In this document: in pieces, positions 9,163 through 15,196 of the stretch | Numbering within the stretch: the first letter of the stretch is position 1 | Layout of the letters: every line of letters begins with the position of its first letter | Source: Pavlovales sp. CCMP2436 | Taxonomy: Eukaryota > Haptophyta > Pavlovophyceae > Pavlovales | Assembly: GCA_026770615.1 (NCBI GenBank) | Contig: MU631750.1 | Coordinates: 41,764 to 58,204 of the forward strand | Direction of reading: 5' to 3' | Length of the DNA: 16,441 nt | The notes under the pieces: generated by a model | Database searches by the model: none | What the model saw: the letters and a program-made list of their open reading frames with translations, nothing else | What the model was told of the DNA's origin: nothing | Made by a program: the position numbers and the translations under genes

Positions 9163-9740
9163 CACGGGCTCACGTGATGTAATGAGCGCAGTCCACGGCA
9201 AAATTCGACGAGATTTGTGAACGAGATGCCCGGGCTAGCGAACGGATTTGTGGTTAAGCCCCTGAGGGGATAACGAACGCGCCTCGGGCAGGTGGAACCG
9301 CCGCACAACAACAGACGGAAGAACAAGGCAGAATAGGACGCTACATGAGATTTGCTCAGTATCGCGCGGTGGACATGGCAGGAAAATATGCGTCATCACT
9401 ATCAATGCGAACATGGCACATTTTGAGCAATTTGGAGGCGACACGAGAGCAGTAGAACAATAATGGCAAGCAGGAGGGAGATGGGGGGGGGGGGGGGATC
9501 TCATACGACGACGAGGGGATGATGACGCTATCCGTGTGCTCGGAAGCGGTCCTAGGTTAACAGTGTGTTGTTGCTGCACCACTGGGAGACTGGGAGACCG
9601 TTTACGGGGTCGGACGTTTTATAGATATTTACGCAGGGGAGTACCCCCTCGGGCGTGCCAGTGCGGCCTTAGAAGGAGAATGGGCCCGGGGGGGCACATA
9701 TATCTTCCTTGGACCAGATACGAGAAGGTGAGCATGTGGG
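9163..9740. other. Region between CbbX start and the first recognisable GH5 exon
   Basis: It contains the CbbX 5' region (no clear TATA box), a 15-bp word at 9273-9287 shared with 7566-7580, and a G homopolymer at about 9483-9497. A 15-bp word at 9529-9543 is shared with 12394-12408. No GH5 N-terminal motif (such as the IDWH or NEP motifs) is readable in any frame. A short stretch AIRVLGSG (about 9528-9551) could be a remnant of the region before the WSQ motif, but this is weak. Confidence 0.45.
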
Positions 9741-9862
9741 AGTCTCTCCAGTTCGCTGCGGCCTCGCCTGCCTCGATGCCGTACAACGTGATATACACCT
9801 TTCACTTTTATGCAGGCACACACCAAGGTCTCCTTCCCAGGCTGCGCGAATATGCGACCAAG
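9741..9862 (+). CDS. GH5 cellulase fragment, exon with HFYAGTH motif
   Basis: The reading frame gives MWESLQFAAASP and then YNVIYTFHFYAGTH followed by LREYATK. This is the segment of glycoside hydrolase family 5 (endo-beta-1,4-glucanase type) where related enzymes read WSQDVD..AAxxP..NVMYTLHFYAGTH; its His and Tyr line the active site. The exon ends at AAG|GTGAGC (donor 9863), phase 0, and the next exon continues the family pattern directly. The 5' boundary is uncertain because nothing convincing aligns upstream of MWES. The N-terminal half of the enzyme, with the acid/base Glu of the NEP motif, is missing from the window. The gene is therefore truncated, rearranged, or has exons far upstream. 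Confidence 0.75.
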
Positions 9863-9937
9863 GTGAGCAGCGCCCGTCGCATGCGTGCCGTGCCCTGTCC
9901 CACCCGTTTGACGACGGCGCCTGTCCCCTCCCCGCAG

Positions 9938-9958
9938 GGCGTTTCGGGTGTGTTGAAG
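9938..9958 (+). repeat. Partial copy of the 72-bp dispersed repeat
   Basis: GGGCGTTTCGGGTGTGTTGAAG matches the middle of the repeats at 252-323 and 14991-15062 (one base is missing after GTTT). The rest of the motif appears to resume after the foldback element as TGTTGATGATTCATGCTAACTAAC (11104 onward), as if the foldback element had split one copy. Confidence 0.55.
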
Positions 9959-9960
9959 AG

Positions 9961-10371
9961 AGATCAAATGTCACCACGGATCTACCTGAAGGCGCTGCGG
10001 ATACGACCCGAATGCAGATCCAAACCAAACCGATTCGTGGATCCGTCAAAAATAGATCCAAAATGAGCTAATTATAGATCGGCCAAAAATCAGATCCAAA
10101 ATAAGGCATCCACAGATCCGACACAAAAACAGATCCAACAGGAAGCTTTTTTCTGGATCCGCCAAAAAACAGATCCAAAATAAGGTATCCACGGATCCGA
10201 CACAAAAGTAGATCCAACAGTAAGCTTCCACGGATACGACACAGAAACAGGTCCAAACCTAGCGTCAGTACGCAGATCCCGGCCTGAAAAAGAGATCCAA
10301 ACGGAGCGCCCACGGATCCGTCGAAAATAGAGCTGTGCACAGAGTGAGATCCAAAAGTTGCATAGCGGATC
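9961..10371 (+). repeat. Left arm of the foldback element
   Basis: Subrepeats of roughly 20-60 bp built on GGATCCG, ACACAAAAACAGATCC and AAAATAAGGTATCC words. The outer part (9961-10080) pairs base-for-base with about 10990-11104 with few mismatches. The inner part is less regular. Confidence 0.75.
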
Positions 10372-10488
10372 CAGGTCCGGTAAAGTCCGGGTCCTGTCAC
10401 AGCGGGCTCCCGTACAGTACGCGGGGCTCGCGCCATCGTGGTTTCGGCTCGAACGGAGCGAGAGCGCCATGCCAACGCGCTAGCAGCA

Positions 10489-10637
10489 GGTGCGGCCGCG
10501 GCTGCCGCAGCTGCCGCCGTCGCCGCAGGTGCCGCCGCGTCGCAGGTGCCGCCGCGTCGCAGCCGCCGCTGCCGTCGCAGCCGCGGCCGCCGCCGCCGCC
10601 GCCGCAGCCGCCGCAGCCATCTCAGCCGCCGCAGCCC
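10489..10637. repeat. GCC/GCN triplet-rich tract in the foldback loop
   Basis: A degenerate (GCNGCC)n tract of about 150 bp (for example GCCGCCGCCGCCGCCGC). It would read as poly-Ala, poly-Arg or poly-Pro in the three frames. It lies at the tip of the predicted hairpin. I see no gene here. Confidence 0.75.
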
Positions 10638-10687
10638 ACGTCAATCGGACCCACGACCTACTTCCACCTGAACGTGGGCCACATCGG

Positions 10688-11104
10688 TGCTGACCTGTTT
10701 TTGTGTCGGATCCGTGGAAAGCTTATGTATGGATCTGTTTGTGGTCGGATCCACAGGAAGCTTACGTTTGGATCTGTTTTTGTGTCGGATCCGTGGATAC
10801 CGTATTTTGGATCTTTTTTTTTGGCGGATCCCGAAAAAAGCTTTTACTACTGGATCTGTTTTCGTGTCGGATCCGTGGATGCCTTATTTTGAATTTGTTT
10901 TGAACGGATCTGAAAATAGCTTATTTTGGATCTGTTTTTGTGTCGGATCCGTAGATACCGTATTTTGGATCTGATTCTTGGCGGATCTGAAAATAGCTTA
11001 TTTTGGATCTATTTTTTGACGGATCCACGAATCGGTTTGGTTTGAATCTGAATTCGGGTCGAATCCGCAGCGCCTTCAGGTGGATCTGTGGTGACATTTC
11101 ATCT
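10688..11104 (-). repeat. Right arm of the foldback element
   Basis: Inverted counterpart of 9961-10371, with units such as GGATCTGTTTTTGTGTCGG followed by ATCCGTGGATACCGTATTTT, repeated about seven times with variation. The outer 115 bp is the best-paired part. Confidence 0.75.
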
Positions 11105-11148
11105 GTTGATGATTCATGCTAACTAACTAACTAAATTGCGCAATGCAG

Positions 11149-11298
11149 ATCCCACTCTTTGTCAAGGAATGGGGGACAACGACTGCAGACGGGCAGTACG
11201 GCGACGACGACGGAGGCATGTACGTCGAGACCGCATTTTCTTTCTTAGAACTCATGCGCGATGCGGAGAGCTCAACTGGGGTCACGATCAGCTTCGCG
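11149..11298 (+). CDS. GH5 cellulase fragment, exon with the nucleophile Glu
   Basis: Fifty codons, phase 0 at both ends. It opens IPLFVKEWGTT, the GH5 motif (P-[IV]-F-V-x-E-W-G) whose Glu, codon 11167-11169, is the catalytic nucleophile for beta-1,4-glucan hydrolysis. Then follow MYVETAFSFLELM and VTISFA, matching the helix and strand that precede the NWS motif in the family. The 5' splice acceptor is ATGCAG (ends 11148) and the 3' donor GCG|GTGAGC (11299). The match to the family on both sides of the 1.3-kb intron is the main evidence that both exons belong to one gene. Confidence 0.85.
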
Positions 11299-11416
11299 GT
11301 GAGCCCAAGCCCCACAAAAGCCCCAAAGTCCGACTCCTTACACCCCCCCCACCCACACACACAAACGCTCTCCCTCTCTCTCACACACAAACACACACCG
11401 TATAAACACACACAAA
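11299..11416 (+). other. Short intron of the GH5 gene with no visible AG acceptor
   Basis: The donor GTGAGC is good. The GH5 consensus resumes at TGG 11417 ([13 protein letters not shown], compare WSxxDKxExSAAL). Between 11329 and 11416 there is no AG dinucleotide: the 3' part is C-rich, then a (CA)n tract ending ACACACAAA. Either the acceptor was destroyed by microsatellite drift, or splicing uses AG at about 11435 (GACAAG|GCG) and loses the WSYSDK residues, or the junction is non-canonical. Confidence 0.5.
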
Positions 11417-12288
11417 TGGTCCTACTCGGACAAGGCGGAAGCCAGCGCCGCGCTCGTCCCTGGCTCGTGTGCCTCGCAGTCGTGGGGTGCCACGTCGTGC
11501 AATGGCGCGTTCTTGCATCCAGAGCCGCTCCACGATATCGCCAACGCCCTCGCCCTCGCCATCGCCCTCGCCCTCGCCCTCGCCCTCACCCTCGCCGTCA
11601 CCGTCGCCGTCGGCCTCGCCCTCGCCCTCGCCATCGCCCTCACCATCGCCCTCGCCATTGCCCTCACCCTCGCCCTCGCCCTCGCCATCGCCCTCGCCCC
11701 TCGCCATCGCCATCGCCCTCGCTCCTCGCCATCGCCATCATCCTCGGCCTCGCCAGCGCCATCGCCCTCGCCCGTACCGACAGCCCGGAGCACCATGCAG
11801 TTTGATTATAGCACCACGACCACGTGGAGCGGTGGCTTGAACGGCGCAGTGACGGCCTCGCCGTGGACTCGCGGGGCCTTTGTGGTTATCGATTTCTCGG
11901 GAACTTCAACTGATGTCACCATCCTCACCTCAGCGTCAAGGGGGCGCAGTTGATGAGCTCGGGAAAAAAATGCACGCTCAAGCTGGCGGACTATGATGCA
12001 CTCATGGTCGGGTTCACCGCACAGGGCAGCGTGCAGGCTCCGACTGGCATGCACTGTGTCGGCGAGTCCTCGATGCCAAACCCTTCGCCGAACCCCTCGC
12101 CGAGCCCGACTCCCGAGCTGCAGCCGTGCACCCGCCGGCTCACCGAGATCGAGCTGGCTCTGTCAGCTCCGGTCTCGTCGCTGCACCAGTCGCTAATTGC
12201 AGCAATCATCGCTGGCAGCATCGGCGTGGTCGTCGGCCGGCTGGTGGCCATTCGAGTGGCTGAGCAGGCGGACAAGCAGCCGGCCTAG
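11417..12288 (+). pseudogene. GH5 C-terminus, Ser-Pro/Ala-Leu repeat, CBM2-like domain and membrane anchor (frameshifted)
   Basis: Opens with [16 protein letters not shown], the last GH5 strand and loop, then a Cys-containing stretch ([16 protein letters not shown]). Next is a hexanucleotide-repeat region, then [19 protein letters not shown]. The following domain resembles family 2 carbohydrate-binding modules: [21 protein letters not shown], then ALMVGFTAQGS and a final Cys in PTGMHC. The frame changes near 11937 in a G run, so the domain spans two registers. The second register runs to TAG 12286 with NPSPNPSPSPTP and a hydrophobic segment (IIAGSIGVVVG flanks) near the C-terminus, a probable membrane anchor. 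A cellulase tethered at the cell surface would fit. The frameshift, missing acceptor and missing N-terminus make a pseudogene likely, although a sequencing error at the G run is possible. Confidence 0.65.
11536..11770 (+). repeat. CGCCCT-type hexanucleotide repeat in coding frame
   Basis: Variants of CTCGCC/ATCGCC/CTCACC repeat for about 230 bp. In the frame continuous with flanking coding sequence it reads Ala-Leu/Ala-Ile; in the neighbouring frame it reads Ser-Pro. Ser-Pro linkers are usual between cellulase catalytic and binding domains, and Ser-Pro does resume in the main frame after 11730. Confidence 0.8.
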
Positions 12289-12860
12289 ATGGCAGTAACT
12301 GCTGCTGTCTATGCCGTTGCATCTGTTGTAGCGCTCTGCCGCCTTGTGCCTACCCCACAACACACCGCACACAGCATACACACGCGGGGACGGTATCCGT
12401 GTGCTCGGGTGGATCCCTGGATCTGAGTGTTTTTCAACACTTAAATCCAGTGAGATCCTCCCGGGGACGGACGTTAAACTAGAAACTTACACACCGCGTT
12501 GCTTACGGGTGAGTTCCCGAATGTGAGTGGCTCGAACGATGCTTCCTATAATCATACACGGTACATAGATTAGCACCCAGATTCATATCAGCCGCAGACC
12601 CAAGGATAGGTGCTGGATGACGCACTCGACGTGTTGCAATCTGAACCATTCGGCAGGTACGTATACATATGTTTAACTTATTATTTACATCATGAGCAGA
12701 TCGCATGATGAATGCTTCCCACTGGAAACGTGGGGTGGTGGGGATCGATGGGAGCGGCGGGTGGGGGGCTGGCCCCGGGAGGGGCGGGGAAATCCGTCAC
12801 ATAATTAGAATTCAATAATAGTGGCATACTGATTGCGATGAGTCTAACTCAACTTATTAA
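12289..12860. other. Non-coding region downstream of the GH5 fragment
   Basis: No gene seen. It contains CA-rich sequence (12355-12385), the 15-bp word shared with 9529-9543 (12394-12408), a hairpin at 12417-12450 and a G-rich patch at 12729-12790. It presumably starts with the GH5 3' UTR. Confidence 0.45.
12417..12450. other. Stem-loop after the GH5 fragment
   Basis: CTGGAT/ATCCAG outer stem and AGTGTT/AACACT inner stem closed by a TTTC loop, with a 3-nt internal loop on each side. It may be a 3' UTR structure; no known class is recognised. Confidence 0.4.
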
Positions 12861-13031
12861 CTATTCTACTCTAGTATCCGAGTCCGTCGCGCGCTGGTGC
12901 AGCACCATCGTGATCAGGAACTTGCCGAGAGTCGTGTCGCGCCGCACGTGTCGACGAGCAAGGATTGTGGCGGAGAGACGACGCGGGGAGTAAGATAGCA
13001 CATGAGACGACCGATGCACCGACCCTCCCAT
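12861..13031 (-). CDS. Possible small ORF or terminal exon, unknown
   Basis: A 56-codon minus-strand frame runs from ATG 13031 to TAG 12861. It stays open further upstream to the TTGCAG word of the dispersed repeat at 13051-13061, which could act as a splice acceptor. The middle part (RRDTTLGKFLITMVLHQRA) has strongly G/C-ending codons like the real exons here, whereas the bases after the stop turn AT-rich, as at a gene end. No family is recognised, and it may be a chance frame or a relic exon. Confidence 0.25.
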   Translation of the reverse strand: MGGSVHRSSHVLSYSPRRLSATILARRHVRRDTTLGKFLITMVLHQRATDSDTRVE

Positions 13032-13032
13032 G

Positions 13033-13078
13033 TCATGCCCGTACGCCTTCGGGCTGCAAGTCGGGGGACGTTGAAAGA
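13033..13078 (-). repeat. Dispersed repeat (CCCCCGACTTGCAGCCC family), copy outside a recognised gene
   Basis: On the plus strand it reads TCATGCCCGTACGCCTTCGG then GCTGCAAGTCGGGGGACG, followed by TTGAAAGAACTATTATTTTA. The 25 bases 13047-13071 are identical to 15144-15168, and the rest matches 16119-16165 and 16190-16250 with few changes. Confidence 0.8.
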
Positions 13079-13621
13079 ACTATTATTTTAAAAGGGCTAT
13101 CCCTCCTGCCGCCTGCCCATGGGCGGAGGCAACATCTTCGGAGGCTCGGTGCGGTCTGGCTCGTCGCCAGGGGCGTCGAGTTCGGTGGACAAGGCTTAGC
13201 AGTCATGCGTGCAAGCGCCATGGTGCGTATTAATAGCGAGCGCCGCCACGCAGTCTAGCCCACTGCACAGTGTGCAAGTGCACGTGCGCGTCCGAGCGCC
13301 TATGTACTGCGGTGCGACATGTCTGCCAGCTGGAGAAGTACGTACGTGTCCAACCAGGCTGTCGAGTTGCTCGCCGCAAACGAAAAATAATTTTGTGTAT
13401 TTCCCCCAGATTTCGTCAATCCGTGAAAGGTGGAGGTTGAGACCCCCCGCTTCCCCCGACTTCTCGGCAGCGGCGCAAATTTGAGGTTAGGTCACCTCCC
13501 TAATACCCCCTTTTTTTCTTGCCTGCGGCGTAATTTTAGGTTGGGTCACCACCCTACCCTAAGGATCTGTGAACATGTTAGGTTGCCCCCCCACCCCCCC
13601 TACAAACGAACTAGGAGGTCG

Positions 13622-14059
13622 AAATCCGAATTAGTGGCGCGATTCCGCACTGGGGAGGGGGACAAGTGGTGGCCGAAACGAAATAGTGACATTGGTCACC
13701 CCTGCGCGCTAAGTGTCGATAGCTGATGTCGAATAGAGCCCTCATCGACGGTCGGAGCCCACCTCGTGTGCCTCCCAGGTGCCTCTAAGGTCGACAGCAT
13801 ACTTCGTGTAACTAACATTTCGGATTCTCAGCGTTCTGAAACGAAAAGTAAGTCATGGTTCCCGAAGTGGTGCCGCGGAGTTCGTTGCAGATTCGTGAAT
13901 GAGGGCTTCGTTGCAGATTCGTGAATGGGTACCATGGGTGCCCCATTCACGAATCTGTAACGAACTCCGCGGCACCACCTCCGGTTCCTGACTTCCTCCG
14001 CAGGATTTTCACCGGACTTTTTTCGATTTTCCCCCCGGACTGGCCACTAATTCGGATTT
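13622..14059. repeat. Outer inverted repeat around a palindrome
   Basis: AAATCCGAATTAGTGGC (13622-13638) is the exact reverse complement of 14043-14059, with similarity extending outward to CTAGG/CCTAG. The pair encloses the strong palindrome at 13867-13978, so the whole could be a degenerate foldback element. Confidence 0.55.
13867..13978. repeat. Strong palindrome with an internal direct repeat
   Basis: The left arm 13867-13901 (begins GTGGTGCCGCGGAGTTCG) and right arm 13944-13978 are reverse complements over 35 bases with one mismatch. In the loop, TTCGTTGCAGATTCGTGAATG (13881-13901) is repeated directly at 13907-13927, so the right arm can pair with either left copy. Confidence 0.85.
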
Positions 14060-14223
14060 TGACCCTAGGGGGAGGGTTGCAAAATGACGCGCGTATGATT
14101 ACACGAGTTGCACAAGAAAGACGAGACGGCATTTCAAGACACAAGTTAGTTAGTCAGTTACGAACCGGCACTCCAATACACAACCATTCAAATCATACAA
14201 CGTCACAACCGAGTGGCCGAGTC

Positions 14224-14412
14224 TCAATCCTTGTCGGCGGCCTCCTGCAAGGGGTGCATGACGTCGACGAGCGCTTGCCTGTCCGAGTCGGTGCCCAGGC
14301 TCTCGAGCACCACGTCGCCGTACTGCTTCGGGTCGATCGCACGCGAGAAGAGTAACACCGCCGCGTCGAGCTTGCCCTTGCGGTACTGCATTGCGTCGAC
14401 CAGCGCCTTGGC
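14224..14412 (-). CDS. Minus-strand gene, terminal exon (DUF4476-like C-terminus)
   Basis: Read on the minus strand from the acceptor TAACAG (14418-14413): 62 codons and a TGA at 14226-14224, phase 0. Key text is AKALVDAMQYRKGKLDAAVL, then FSRAIDPKQYGDVVLESLG and DSDRQALVDVM. With the preceding exon it fits the DUF4476 pattern: helix, N-Y-hydrophobic, Q-hydrophobic, then a repeat with Lxx-hydrophobic-LLxxR-hydrophobic-DPxxY and SDR near the end. DUF4476 has no defined biochemical role. Codons are G/C-ending and intron flanks are AT-rich, which supports the boundary. This exon's first bases (GCCAAGGC) are those duplicated in the 32-bp array in the intron. Confidence 0.75.
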   Translation of the reverse strand, partial: AKALVDAMQYRKGKLDAAVLLFSRAIDPKQYGDVVLESLGTDSDRQALVDVMHPLQEAADKD

Positions 14413-14765
14413 CTGTTATGTATGTATGAATTAATAACCTTGTCCTGTTAGTTATTTATGAATTAATAGCCTTGGCCTGTTAGTTATTCATAAATTAAAA
14501 GCCTTGGCCTGTTAGTTGTATATCAATTAATAGCCTTGACCTGTTAGTTATTTATCAATTAATAGCCTTGACCTGTTAGTTATTTATGAATAAAAAGCCT
14601 TGGCCGGTTAGTCGTTTATCAATTAATAGCCTTGGCCTGTTAATTATTTTTCAATTAATAGCCTTGGCCTGTTAGTTGTTTTTCAATAATGCCTTGGCCT
14701 GTTAGTTAGATATTAATTAATAGCCTTGGCCTGTTAGTCGTTTATTAATTAACAGCCTTGGCCTG
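14406..14765 (-). repeat. 32-bp minisatellite that repeats the 3' splice junction, 12 copies
   Basis: The core CCTTGGCCTG (plus strand) starts at 14406, 14438, 14470, 14502, 14534, 14566, 14598, 14630, 14662, 14692, 14724 and 14756: a period of 32 bp with one interval of 30. On the transcribed strand each unit reads TAACAGGCCAAGG, then an AT-rich spacer (TATTAATTGATAAATAAC type). The first copy is the real acceptor plus exon start. CAG is kept in 11 of 12 copies; only 14598 has CCG. Confidence 0.95.
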
Positions 14766-14990
14766 CGAACGGACGGTGAGTGGGGGGGGAGGGGTGGCCA
14801 GGTTCTTTATTTCTAAATCAAACACTTACATATACAAGGCGAGCGTAGACGAGACGTTCCCCCCTCCCTGCCCGTCTAAGATCTCAGCCTCAGCATGATG
14901 CACTGACATTCGGCTAAATAATGTATGAGTAGGTGCTGCCTCTCGATCGAGCGGAGGTGCTCCGAATAGAATGCAATAGAATATAGTGGC

Positions 14991-15062
14991 CAGATATAAT
15001 GAAAGCCACCTCCCTCAACGCCCAGGGCGTTTGCGGGTGCGTTGAAGGGTCATACTAACTAG
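14991..15062 (+). repeat. 72-bp dispersed repeat, copy 2
   Basis: Same as 252-323 with about four mismatches. It continues CTAACTTACGTGCAG (ends 15077), paralleling the branch-point and acceptor look of the other copies. Here it is antisense to the host intron, so it is not this intron's own branch site. Confidence 0.8.
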
Positions 15063-15143
15063 CTAACTTACGTGCAGACTAGTCACGTAGTTAGTTATAG
15101 CCCCGCTTCATAACTAAAGGCCTGATTTCGCAATGAGTTATAG

Positions 15144-15190
15144 CTTCGGGCTGCAAGTCGGGGGACGTAAGGAGAAACTTTTTTTAAGCC
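15144..15190 (-). repeat. CCCCCGACTTGCAGCCC-family repeat next to a donor
   Basis: On the minus strand it begins a few bases inside the intron: GTGAAGGGCTTAAAAAAAG, then TTTCTCCTTACGTCCCCCG and ACTTGCAGCCCGAAG. The layout (GGGC, T/A-rich, TTCT, ACGTCCCCCGACTTGCAGCCC) is shared with the copy at 13033-13100. Confidence 0.75.
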
Positions 15191-15196
15191 CTTCAC

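Larger units (their letters stand above)
9961..11104. mobile_element. Foldback-type element with about 410-bp inverted arms
   Basis: The two ends are reverse complements: left GATCAAATGTCACCACGGATC, right its counterpart ending GTGACATTTCATC. The similarity extends for hundreds of bases. Both arms are arrays of related units carrying GGATC(C/T), CGGATCCGTGGATACC and AAAACAGATCC-type words, in opposite orientation. The loop (about 10372-10687) is unique or GC-rich triplet sequence. TGTTGA occurs on both sides (9951-9956 and 11104-11109), a possible target-site duplication. No transposase is encoded, so it would be a non-autonomous foldback or MITE-like element; the family is not recognised. 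Confidence 0.75.
9863..11148 (+). other. GH5 intron hosting a foldback element
   Basis: Donor GTGAGC at 9863. The acceptor is ...CTAACTAACTAACTAAATTGCGCAATGCAG ending at 11148, with a branch-point-like CTAAC run at 11119-11132. Joining 9862 to 11149 keeps phase 0 and restores the GH5 consensus. A second, good acceptor (CTGTCCCCTCCCCGCAG, ends 9938) would define a 76-nt intron; everything beyond it looks inserted. So the ancestral intron was probably short and grew by insertion of the 9961-11104 element. Confidence 0.7.
13079..14223. other. Non-coding region with palindromes and short repeats
   Basis: No supported gene. Contents: a short Gly/Ser-rich frame after 13110 on the plus strand (unsupported); an imperfect duplication of GCGGCG(C/T)AA...GGTTRGGTCACC at about 13471-13495 and 13526-13550; C-rich runs; and the nested inverted repeats listed separately. 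The end (about 14090-14223) should be the 3' UTR of the minus-strand gene. Confidence 0.45.
14413..15196 (-). other. Last intron of the minus-strand gene (784 nt)
   Basis: Donor CTACAG|GTGAAG at 15196, acceptor AACAG|GCC at 14413, phase 0. In transcription order it contains the CCCCCGACTTGCAGCCC-family repeat next to the donor, a hairpin-forming TAGTTAG region (15051-15099), the 72-bp dispersed repeat in opposite orientation, a G/C-rich spacer, and the 32-bp array up to the acceptor. Almost all of it is repeat-derived. Confidence 0.75.

Noticed and set aside
7705..9177. Long plus-strand open frame (490 codons) opposite CbbX
   Set aside because: Its Val/His/Arg-rich sequence is the mirror of CbbX codons; CbbX on the minus strand has unmistakable AAA+ motifs.
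10046..10475. Open frames rich in LDLFLCRIRG-type repeats in the foldback arms
   Set aside because: They are translations of the GGATCC subrepeats in both arms; the repeat pattern, not coding, explains them.
10335..10892. Poly-Ala, poly-Arg or poly-Pro frames in the GCN tract
   Set aside because: Simple triplet repeat readable in every frame, located in a transposon loop inside an intron.
11381..11713. Minus-strand frame of Gly-Glu/Gly-Asp repeats
   Set aside because: Antisense of the hexanucleotide repeat in the GH5 gene; no domain and no support.
12417..12450. Histone-type 3' stem-loop
   Set aside because: It has a 6-bp stem with a 4-nt loop, but the sequence does not match the histone consensus and no histone gene is nearby.
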